From CAWCGU01 sp963838095 (GTDB taxonomy: Bacteria; Actinomycetota; Thermoleophilia; Solirubrobacterales; 70-9), in assembly GCA_963838095.1 (NCBI GenBank), contig CAWIPO010000006.1, forward strand, positions 248,001-312,000: a DNA stretch of 64,000 bases, given 5' to 3'. Positions within the stretch are counted from its first letter, which is position 1. Each line of letters starts with the position of its first letter. The position numbers and the translations under genes were made by a program. The notes beneath the pieces were generated by a model. That model worked only from the letters and a program-made list of their open reading frames with translations, was not told the DNA's origin and made no database searches. Positions 32,895-39,385 of this stretch are shown in pieces.

Positions 32895-34451
32895 CTATGT
32901 CTCCTGGGGCACGAGGCGTGGTGTCGGAAGCTCCGCCAGGCGGCGGTGGACGAGGCCGCGCAGGCGCTCGGCTGCCGAACGCCACGCGTCCGAGGAGGTG
33001 AGCTCCGGTTCCGGAAACGGCGCGTCAGGGTCGATGCAGAATGCGCGATCGGCGACCGAGGGAGCGATCGCCAGTACGGCGTTGCGCTGTTCGTCCGTCA
33101 TGCAGTAGATGTAATCCGCCGCCTCGCAGAGCTCTCGTGTCAACGGCTGGGCGCTGTGAAGGTCGAGCGACAGGTCGAGCTCGTGCGCGGCGTTGTAGGA
33201 CACCTCGTGGACGGGGGCCCCGGGCGAGCCCACCTTGACCCCGGCACTGGCAACCCTCCACAGGCCGTAGCGTCCGGGCTTCGCGCGCAGGAACTCGGCG
33301 CGCGCGAGCGCGGCGGCGATCGGCGAACGCCCGCGATTGCCGCTGCAGACGAACAGCAGCAGCTTCGGCTCGGGAGGCACAACCCCCTGCATCAGATTGC
33401 GGATCTGTGGCCAGGCCAGCACCACGACCGCCGCGAGCACGAACCCCGCGGCGACCAACGCAGAGGAGTGTGGCGCGGGAATGTCATAGATCCAAGTGAG
33501 CGCGTACGAAGCGATCAGGACCGAGAAGACGCTCGCACCACGGTTGACGGGCACGCACCAGCTGTACTCGCGCGGATCGAGGTAGATCAGCGTCCCGAAC
33601 ACGTAGAGAGTTGCGTAGAGCAGGCCCACCCCCACCGCGATCAGCGCCTCTGGACTGAACATGAAGCCGGTGAAGCCCTCGCGCAAACCCGCACCTACGT
33701 CGCCGGGAAGGACCAGCGCCAAGAGGCCGCACAGCACAAAAAGCCAGACGGCGGCGGAGATGCCCTCCTCGGCGAGGTAACGCCGGGAGACCTTCGCCTC
33801 GCCCGCCTTCGCAACCCGGCTCATGATCTCGAAGCGCCCGATGTAGCCGCTGAAGTACAAGGCGAGGCTGGCGAGTGCGCCCAGCGTAAGGGCGTAGCTG
33901 TCGACGCCGGAAAGGGCGATCGCGATCGCGGTCAGGCTCAAGCCAAGCGCAGCCCAGGAGTAGGCGCGGACGGGGCGCCGGCGCACCGAGTCGACGATCG
34001 GCGCCAGCGTCAACGTCCCGGCGCGCATCATCAGCAGCATGAAGAGGATCGAGACGCCCGCGAACGTGAAGTTGAGGATCGTGGTGCCGATGATCAGCGC
34101 CATGAAGATCCCGGCGATCAACATGGTTCTGGTGGGCAGCCGTCGCGGCCTTCCACGGACTTCGCGCACCCCGATGTCGCGCCACCAACCGGTCGCGAAC
34201 AGGAAAGCCGACGCCCCGACGATCACGCCGATCGCGGCCGCGGGCAGGAGCACGAGGCCGCCGACCTCCTCGTCGACGCCTGGAATCAGGCCCGATGACA
34301 GGGCCTTGGTCAGGGCGGCGAACGGGGTGTAGGCGAGGAAGTAGCCGAACCCCAGCGCTGCCATGCTCTCCGGCGCCGACCACCTCCGATCGTCCGCCGG
34401 CGCTCCCGAGGGGGTTGAAAACGAGCTTGGGCGCTTCCCTGTCCCTGACAC
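32895..34451 (-). CDS. Polytopic membrane protein fused to low-molecular-weight protein-tyrosine phosphatase
   Basis: A 518-residue protein starting GTG 34451; ATG 34364 (MAALGFGYF, residue 30) is an alternative with a GGAG before it. Residues 33-348 hold about nine to ten membrane helices with a DMT/EamA-like look (SGLIPGVDEEVGG, LYFSGYIGRFEIMSR). Residues 362-518 are a complete LMW-PTP: LLLFVCSGNRGRSP gives C369-x5-R375-S376, and a later IDPDAPFPEP supplies the general-acid Asp. No arsenite pump of the ACR3 type is seen, so it differs from known ACR3-ArsC fusions. It opens a five-gene operon. A transport step gated or followed by dephosphorylation is one reading, arsenate-type reduction another. 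Confidence 0.85.
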   Translation of the reverse strand: MSGTGKRPSSFSTPSGAPADDRRWSAPESMAALGFGYFLAYTPFAALTKALSSGLIPGVDEEVGGLVLLPAAAIGVIVGASAFLFATGWWRDIGVREVRGRPRRLPTRTMLIAGIFMALIIGTTILNFTFAGVSILFMLLMMRAGTLTLAPIVDSVRRRPVRAYSWAALGLSLTAIAIALSGVDSYALTLGALASLALYFSGYIGRFEIMSRVAKAGEAKVSRRYLAEEGISAAVWLFVLCGLLALVLPGDVGAGLREGFTGFMFSPEALIAVGVGLLYATLYVFGTLIYLDPREYSWCVPVNRGASVFSVLIASYALTWIYDIPAPHSSALVAAGFVLAAVVVLAWPQIRNLMQGVVPPEPKLLLFVCSGNRGRSPIAAALARAEFLRAKPGRYGLWRVASAGVKVGSPGAPVHEVSYNAAHELDLSLDLHSAQPLTRELCEAADYIYCMTDEQRNAVLAIAPSVADRAFCIDPDAPFPEPELTSSDAWRSAAERLRGLVHRRLAELPTPRLVPQET

Positions 34452-34506
34452 GCGCGCGACAGCCTACATATCCGGCAAGCCCGCGTCCAGATCGCCGGCG
34501 TTCCTG

Positions 34507-34540
34507 CAAACGAAGGGCCCGGACTATGCCGGGCCCTTCG
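34507..34540 (-). terminator. Terminator after groEL
   Basis: Perfect 12-bp stem (CGAAGGGCCCGG paired with CCGGGCCCTTCG, 34511-34522 and 34529-34540) with a 6-base loop. On the minus strand it is followed by TTTGC. It lies 42 bases beyond the groEL stop. On the plus strand there is no T-run, so it acts mainly for groESL. Confidence 0.82.
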
Positions 34541-34582
34541 GTAAGCCTGCCTCCTCTCAGAGGCACTCGCCTGTTGAGGCGA

Positions 34583-36211
34583 TTACATCATCCCGCCCAT
34601 GTCTGGCATGCCGCCACCCATCGCCGCGCCCTCCTTCTCGGGCGGCTCGGCGACGATCGCCTCGGTCGTGAGGATGTTCTTCGCGATCGAGGCGGCGTTC
34701 TGCAGCGCCGAGCGCGTGACCATCGTCGGGTCGATGACGCCGTCCTTGACCAGGTCGCCGTAATCGCCGGTGTCGGCGTTCAGGCCCTCGCCCGGCTTCA
34801 GGCCTCGGACCTTCTCCACCACGACCGAGCCCTCGAGCCCGGAGTTCTCGGCGATCTGGCGCACCGGCTCCTCCAGCGAGCGGCGGATGATCTCCGCGCC
34901 CGTCGCCTCGTCGGCGTCGAGGCCCTTGGAGTCGATCGCGCCCTGGGCGTTCAGCAGCGCGACGCCGCCGCCCGGGACGATGCCTTCCTCGAGCGCCGCC
35001 CGAGTCGCCTGCAGGGCGTCCTCGACGCGGTGCTTCTTCTCCTTCATCTCGGTCTCGGTCGCGGCGCCGACCTTGACCACGGCGACCCCACCCGCGAGCT
35101 TCGCCAGGCGCTCCTGGAGCTTCTCGCGGTCGAAGTCGGAGTCCGTGGACTCGATCTCGGCGCGGATCTGGTTGATCCGGCCTTCGATCTGGCTCTTCTC
35201 GCCGGCACCGTCGATGATCGTCGTCGTGTCCTTTGAGACGACGACGCGACGAGCGTGCCCGAGCTGCGAGACCTGCGTGTTCTCCAGCTTCAGGCCCATC
35301 TCCTCGGTGATCACCTCGCCGCCGCTGAGGATCGCGATGTCCTCGAGCATCCGCTTGCGGCGGTCGCCGAACCCGGGGGCCTTGACCGCGACGCCGGTGA
35401 AGGTGCCGCGGAGCTTGTTCACGACCAGGGTGGCGAGGCTCTCGCCCTCCACGTCCTCGGCGACGATCACAAGCGGCTTGCCGCTCTGCATCACCTGCTC
35501 CAGGATCGGCAGCATGTCGCGGACCGAGCCGATCTTCTGGTTGGCGATCAGGATGTACGGGTCCTCGAGCACGGCCTCCATGCGCTCCTGGTCGGTGACC
35601 ATGTACGGCGAGATGTAGCCCTTGTCGAACTGCATCCCCTCGGTGAACTCCAGCTCCATCCCGAAGGTCTGGCCCTCTTCGACGTTGACGACGCCGTCCT
35701 TGCCGACCTTCTCGATCGCGTCGGCGATGATGTCGCCGATCTCGTCATCGGCGGCTGAGATCGCCGCGACGCGCGCGATCTGCTCCTTGCCGGCGATCTC
35801 CTTCGACTGCTTTTCGCGCAGGTTCTCGACGACCTGATCCACGGCCGCTTCGATCCCGCGCCGCAGCGCCAGGGGGTTCGCCCCTGCGGCGACGTTCTTG
35901 ATCCCGTGGCGGACGATCGTCTGCGCGAGCAGGGTCGCCGTCGTCGTCCCGTCTCCGGCGACGTCGTTCGTCGCCGTTGCGACCTCGCGAACGAGTTGTG
36001 CGCCCTGGTTCTCGAACACGTCCTCGATCTCGATCTCGCGTGCAATCGTCACCCCGTCGTTGGTGATCGTCGGGGCGCCGAACTTCTTGTCGAGGACGAC
36101 GTAGCGACCCTTGGGGCCGAGCGTGACCTTGACCGCATTTGCGACCGCGTCAACGCCGCCCTGAAGGGCTGCGCGCGCCTCCTCCGCGTACTTCAATTCC
36201 TTATGAGCCAT
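34583..36211 (-). CDS. groL: Chaperonin GroEL (60 kDa)
   Basis: A 542-residue chaperonin subunit. Family blocks VKVTLGPKGRYVVLDKK, the ATP-site GDGTTTATLLAQ, SPYMVTDQERMEAVLEDPYIL and a Gly-Met-rich C-terminus (GGGMPDMGGMM) are all present. The protein assembles into the double heptameric ring that folds proteins with GroES. Preceded by groES 68 bases upstream on the same strand, so a typical groESL operon under CIRCE. Intact. Confidence 0.98.
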   Translation of the reverse strand: MAHKELKYAEEARAALQGGVDAVANAVKVTLGPKGRYVVLDKKFGAPTITNDGVTIAREIEIEDVFENQGAQLVREVATATNDVAGDGTTTATLLAQTIVRHGIKNVAAGANPLALRRGIEAAVDQVVENLREKQSKEIAGKEQIARVAAISAADDEIGDIIADAIEKVGKDGVVNVEEGQTFGMELEFTEGMQFDKGYISPYMVTDQERMEAVLEDPYILIANQKIGSVRDMLPILEQVMQSGKPLVIVAEDVEGESLATLVVNKLRGTFTGVAVKAPGFGDRRKRMLEDIAILSGGEVITEEMGLKLENTQVSQLGHARRVVVSKDTTTIIDGAGEKSQIEGRINQIRAEIESTDSDFDREKLQERLAKLAGGVAVVKVGAATETEMKEKKHRVEDALQATRAALEEGIVPGGGVALLNAQGAIDSKGLDADEATGAEIIRRSLEEPVRQIAENSGLEGSVVVEKVRGLKPGEGLNADTGDYGDLVKDGVIDPTMVTRSALQNAASIAKNILTTEAIVAEPPEKEGAAMGGGMPDMGGMM

Positions 36212-36225
36212 CTAAACCTCCAATT

Positions 36226-36263
36226 CCCGCCGCCTCCTCTGCTTCGCGTCCGGGGGCGGCGGG
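36226..36263 (-). repeat. groES-groEL intergenic hairpin with the 19-nt repeat in its loop
   Basis: Inverted repeat CCCGCCGCC / GGCGGCGGG (36226-36234 and 36255-36263) encloses a loop of 20 bases. The loop contains TCTGCTTCGCGTCCGG, part of a 19-base element (36235-36253) that also occurs, with one mismatch, in the two homologous control regions at 2241-2259 and 28317-28335. It may act as an mRNA stabiliser or processing site between groES and groEL. The shared core in three unrelated intergenic places suggests a small dispersed element. Confidence 0.5.
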
Positions 36264-36279
36264 GTTTAGTTTCTTGTCG

Positions 36280-36570
36280 TTACTCGACCTTGGCGAGCAC
36301 GTCCGACTCGCGCAGAACGAGCAGGTCCTCGCCGTCGACCTTGATCTCGGTGCCGCCGTACTTGCTGTACAGGACCTCGTCGCCCGTGGCGACGTCGAGG
36401 GGGATGCGCTTCTCGCCATCCTCGTCCCAATTGCCCTCACCGACCGCGACGACCTTGCCCTTCTGGGGCTTCTCCTTCGCCGTGTCGGGGAGCACGAGAC
36501 CGCTGGCGGTTGTCTCCTCTTCCTCGATCGCCTGGACGATCAGCCTGTCCCCAAGGGGCTTCAGCTTCAT
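36280..36570 (-). CDS. groS: Co-chaperonin GroES (10 kDa)
   Basis: A 96-residue protein. KPLGDRLIVQAIEEEETTASG and the mobile loop SGLVLPDTAKEKPQKGKVVAVG are canonical, as is the C-terminal VLYSKYGGTEIKVDGEDLLVL. It caps the GroEL ring. Ribosome-binding site ACGGAGG lies just upstream. Followed by groEL after 68 bases containing a hairpin. Confidence 0.98.
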   Translation of the reverse strand: MKLKPLGDRLIVQAIEEEETTASGLVLPDTAKEKPQKGKVVAVGEGNWDEDGEKRIPLDVATGDEVLYSKYGGTEIKVDGEDLLVLRESDVLAKVE

Positions 36571-36619
36571 CCGCTTTACCTCCGTCTAGTTGAAGTTGTG
36601 CGTGCCTGGTGCTTGCGGG

Positions 36620-36646
36620 CTGGCACTCTAGCGATGAGAGTGCCAG
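36620..36646. promoter_or_regulatory. CIRCE element (HrcA operator) of groESL
   Basis: Inverted repeat CTGGCACTC-N9-GAGTGCCAG with perfect 9-base arms, matching the CIRCE consensus (TTAGCACTC-N9-GAGTGCTAA) except at the outer positions. It is placed just downstream of the groESL -10 box. HrcA, the usual repressor, is not in this window. Confidence 0.92.
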
Positions 36647-36659
36647 ACCGTGTGGCCTG

Positions 36660-36687
36660 ATTGTAGCCAAGCCGAGCGCTTTTTCAA
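36660..36687 (-). promoter_or_regulatory. groESL promoter
   Basis: On the minus strand TTGAAA (36682-36687) and TACAAT (36660-36665) are separated by 16 bases, a good housekeeping promoter. The CIRCE starts 13 bases downstream of the -10 box, so HrcA would cover the transcription start. Confidence 0.8.
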
Positions 36688-36737
36688 GATCTAAGCCTAG
36701 GCCGCTGAGATCGCGATTCAAGCCCTCGGCCAAGCGC

Positions 36738-37208
36738 CTAGTTGCGCCGGGGCGTCTCGCCGTTGCCCATGTGCGGGGCCGGGCCTTCGACGATCTGCGA
36801 GAAGCTGATCACCGTGACGGTGTCGTCCTGGGAGATCGGGCGGCCGTAGATCTGCTCCAGGAAGTGGGTCGTCTCGTCAAGGCGGCGGAACTCGGGGTTG
36901 TCGTGCTCGATGTCGCGCGGCGAGAGCTGCGAGACGCGCTTGACGACGACATCGTCGATCACCGCCGCAAAGATCTTCTCGCGCGGGCTGTGGCGGTAGC
37001 CGACCGTCACCCACACCACCTGGCCGCGCTTGTACTTACGGGACTTGTCGCCGAGCCGGATCGTCGCCGTCTTGCGCCCGCGCTTGAGCTGGTCGACGAA
37101 GACCGCCGAGTAGAAGTTGAGCACGAAGATGCCGCCGTCCACTAGGACACCTTTATCGCGCTTCGCCCGACAATCAGAAAATCTGCTCCCGCGCTCATGG
37201 CCCGACAT
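36738..37208 (-). CDS. ASCH/PUA-like domain protein
   Basis: A 156-residue protein whose ATG at 37208 overlaps the end of pcm by 14 bases. The N-terminal 25 residues are charged and poorly conserved-looking, so the true start could be further in, at FVLNFYSAVF. The core LKRGRKTATIRLGDKSRKYKRGQVVWVTVG fits an ASCH-type RNA-binding beta-barrel (K-x-x-T-x-R). The tail has SFSQIVEGPAP. ASCH proteins are linked to RNA or nucleoside metabolism; no function can be assigned. Lies between pcm and the divergent side of groES on the same strand. Confidence 0.7.
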   Translation of the reverse strand: MSGHERGSRFSDCRAKRDKGVLVDGGIFVLNFYSAVFVDQLKRGRKTATIRLGDKSRKYKRGQVVWVTVGYRHSPREKIFAAVIDDVVVKRVSQLSPRDIEHDNPEFRRLDETTHFLEQIYGRPISQDDTVTVISFSQIVEGPAPHMGNGETPRRN

Positions 37209-37848
37209 TACCCGGATCGAAGCCCTCGCGACCGATCAGCGGAACGAAGCGGCAGGGGCCGAGCGAGATCCGCTCCAGGCCCAGCCCTGTTTCCGGGTCG
37301 ATCTCGTCGCCGGTGCGGACGAAGACCGTCAGCGTGTCCGCCCAGCGCCCGGCGATCGGAGCCACGAGGCGACCGCCGGGCCGCACCTGCTTCAGCAGCG
37401 CGGGCGGCGGGGCCGGCGCGGTGGCGTGGACGGCCACGGCGTCGAACGGTGCGCGGTCGGGAAGCCCCTCGCTGCCGTCGGCGACCAATACCTCGACGTT
37501 GCGGGCGCCCAGCTCGCCGAGCGTCGTCGCCGCCCGCGCCGCAAGCTCCGGGATCCGCTCGATCGAGATCACCTCGCCTGCGAGCTGGGAGAGAACGGCG
37601 GCCGAGTAGCCCGAGCCGGTGCCGACCTCGAGCACCCGCTCGACGCCGGTCAGGCCCAGCCCCTCGCAGATTGCGGCGACGATCCACGGCTGCGAGATCG
37701 TCTGCTCGTGGCCGATCGGGAGCGCTCCATCGCGGTAGGCGCGGCGGCGCTGGCGCTCGGGAACGAAAAGCTCGCGGGGCACCCTGGCCATCGCTTCGAG
37801 CACTCGCTGGTCGCGAATCCCGCGCCGGCTCAGCTGGCGGTCGACCAT
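37195..37848 (-). CDS. pcm: Protein-L-isoaspartate O-methyltransferase
   Basis: A 217-residue class I methyltransferase. RVPRELFVPERQRRRAY and QTISQPWIVA are the substrate loops of the family. The SAM-binding motif I reads VLEVGTGSGYSAAVL, with motif II-like FDAVAVHATAP. It repairs isoaspartyl residues in aged proteins. In-frame homology may extend about 8 codons upstream (DFAAQRAA), but no standard start is there. Begins 35 bases after the CRP-like gene on the same strand. Confidence 0.93.
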   Translation of the reverse strand: MVDRQLSRRGIRDQRVLEAMARVPRELFVPERQRRRAYRDGALPIGHEQTISQPWIVAAICEGLGLTGVERVLEVGTGSGYSAAVLSQLAGEVISIERIPELAARAATTLGELGARNVEVLVADGSEGLPDRAPFDAVAVHATAPAPPPALLKQVRPGGRLVAPIAGRWADTLTVFVRTGDEIDPETGLGLERISLGPCRFVPLIGREGFDPGNVGP

Positions 37849-37883
37849 CGCGGCGCGCTGGGCCGCGAAATCAAGCGTCCGGC

Positions 37884-38606
37884 TCAGAAGATGTAACCCC
37901 GCAGCCGGCGCGGCTCCAGCACCGTTACCCTGCCGCGGCCGACGCGGACGACGCCGGCCCGCTCGAGCGTCGCCAGGAACCGGCTCACGCTCTCCCGCGA
38001 TGTGCCGGCGAGCTGCGCCAGATCGGCCTGGGTCATCCTCACGGTGACGCCCTCGCGGATGTCCTCGTAGGCCTCCTCGGCAATCAGCTGCGACAGCACC
38101 CCTGCGACGCGGCTCGGCACGGTCTGGAACGACTGCCGCGTGATCCGCTCGTTGGTCTCTCGCAGGCGCCGGGTGAGGGCTGCGATCAACTTCACGGTGA
38201 TTTCGGAGTGCTCGCTGAGCAGGCGGCGCATGTCGCTCGCCGGCAGGGCAAGCAGCTCGGCGTCGCTCAGCGCCTCGACGCTGGCCGAGCGGGACTGCCC
38301 GTCGAGCATCGCCAGCTCGCCGAAGAAGTCGCCGGGCCCGAGCGTCGCGAGCGCGATCGCGCGCCCGTCGGAGTGCTCGCGCGTCACGCGCAGGTCTCCC
38401 TCGCGAACGATGTAGCAGGCGTCGCTCTCGTCGCCCTCGTGAAACACCCGCACGCCCTTCGGGAACGAGCGGGGAATCGCCACGTCCGAGACTCGCTCGA
38501 GGTCCGCGTCCGCCAGATCCGAGAACAGTGGCACGTGGCGCAGCAGCGCGACCGTGGCGCTGGTGGCCGGGCTGCGCACGCCGTCTGGTCGGCTGCTCAT
38601 CGCCAA
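37884..38606 (-). CDS. CRP/FNR family transcriptional regulator
   Basis: A 240-residue protein. The cyclic-nucleotide-binding domain (about 25-130) has GDFFGELAMLDGQSRSASVEAL, containing the Gly-Glu and Arg-Ser of the phosphate-binding cassette, so cAMP binding is likely. A dimer helix (LTRRLRETNERITR) and a C-terminal winged helix (RMTQADLAQLAGTSRESVSRFLATLERAG) follow. No Cys cluster typical of FNR or nitrosative sensors is present. It is probably the cAMP receptor for this cell and may read the product of the class III cyclase at 3008. Downstream of nei and lhr on the same strand, with a 12-base gap to nei. Confidence 0.92.
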   Translation of the reverse strand: MAMSSRPDGVRSPATSATVALLRHVPLFSDLADADLERVSDVAIPRSFPKGVRVFHEGDESDACYIVREGDLRVTREHSDGRAIALATLGPGDFFGELAMLDGQSRSASVEALSDAELLALPASDMRRLLSEHSEITVKLIAALTRRLRETNERITRQSFQTVPSRVAGVLSQLIAEEAYEDIREGVTVRMTQADLAQLAGTSRESVSRFLATLERAGVVRVGRGRVTVLEPRRLRGYIF

Positions 38607-38618
38607 ATCCTCACACCA

Positions 38619-39381
38619 TTATCGCTGGCACGTCGGGCACCAGTACGACATCCGGTTGGCGTCGCCCTGACCGCGCGACTTGATCGGGGTCCCGCAGCGG
38701 GGGCAGGGACGCCCCGCGGTGCCGTAGATGCTGCGCGGGCGGCGACCACGTTCAAACGACGCCCGCATCACCTGCTCGTTCTCGTGGATCACTCGCAGCG
38801 CCTCCCGTGGTTCCAGCTCGGAGACCCCGCGCCAAGGGCTGATCCGGGTGCGAAACAAGGCCTCGGTCCTGATCGCGTTGCCGATCCCGGCGACGATCGT
38901 CTGGTCGAGCAGTGCGTCGCCGACCTCCCGCCCGGCGCCGAGCGCGCTGCAGTCGCTGCGCGGCGCCATCGGCGTCGAACTCCGGGCGAAGCGGATCGGG
39001 TCCGAGCTGCATCAGCGCCGGATCGTTTCGCAGCCGCGACTCGCTGACGACGCGCAGCAGCTTGCCGCCGAACTGAGCAGCGAAGCTGCGTCCCGACGCG
39101 AGCAGCAGCCACGGACGCCCGCGCGGACGGAGTCCGTCGCCGCGGATTCGCCAGCTTCCGTTGATACCGAGGTGGCTGTGCAGGGCGAGTCCGCCCGAGA
39201 AGCTCGCCAGCAGGTGCTTTCCCCGTGCTTCCGCCCGCTCGAGGGTGCGGCCGCGGAGCTCGGCCGCCCGGTGGTGGATCGGAGATCGCGGATCCGGCGC
39301 CTCTGCCAACTCGATCTCCCGCCCGCCCAGTGCCGCACCGAGTCTTTCGGCGTAACGGTGGATCGTGTCGCCCTCGGCCAT
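38619..39381 (-). CDS. nei: Formamidopyrimidine/endonuclease VIII-like DNA glycosylase, frameshifted
   Basis: Begins MAEGDTIHRYAERL at 39381, so the N-terminal residue after Met is Ala rather than the Pro of Fpg or Nei. A second block GIGNAIRTEALFRTRISP is the helix-two-turn-helix site. The C-terminal zinc finger is CPRCGTPI...YWCPTCQR. The frame shifts between PEFDADG and SALGAGREVGD, at about 38955; removing one base restores 253 residues. Actinobacterial Nei2-type enzymes often have this unusual N-terminus. It removes oxidised bases. Ends 5 bases before lhr, matching the conserved lhr-nei pairing. Confidence 0.85.
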
Positions 39382-39385
39382 TCGA

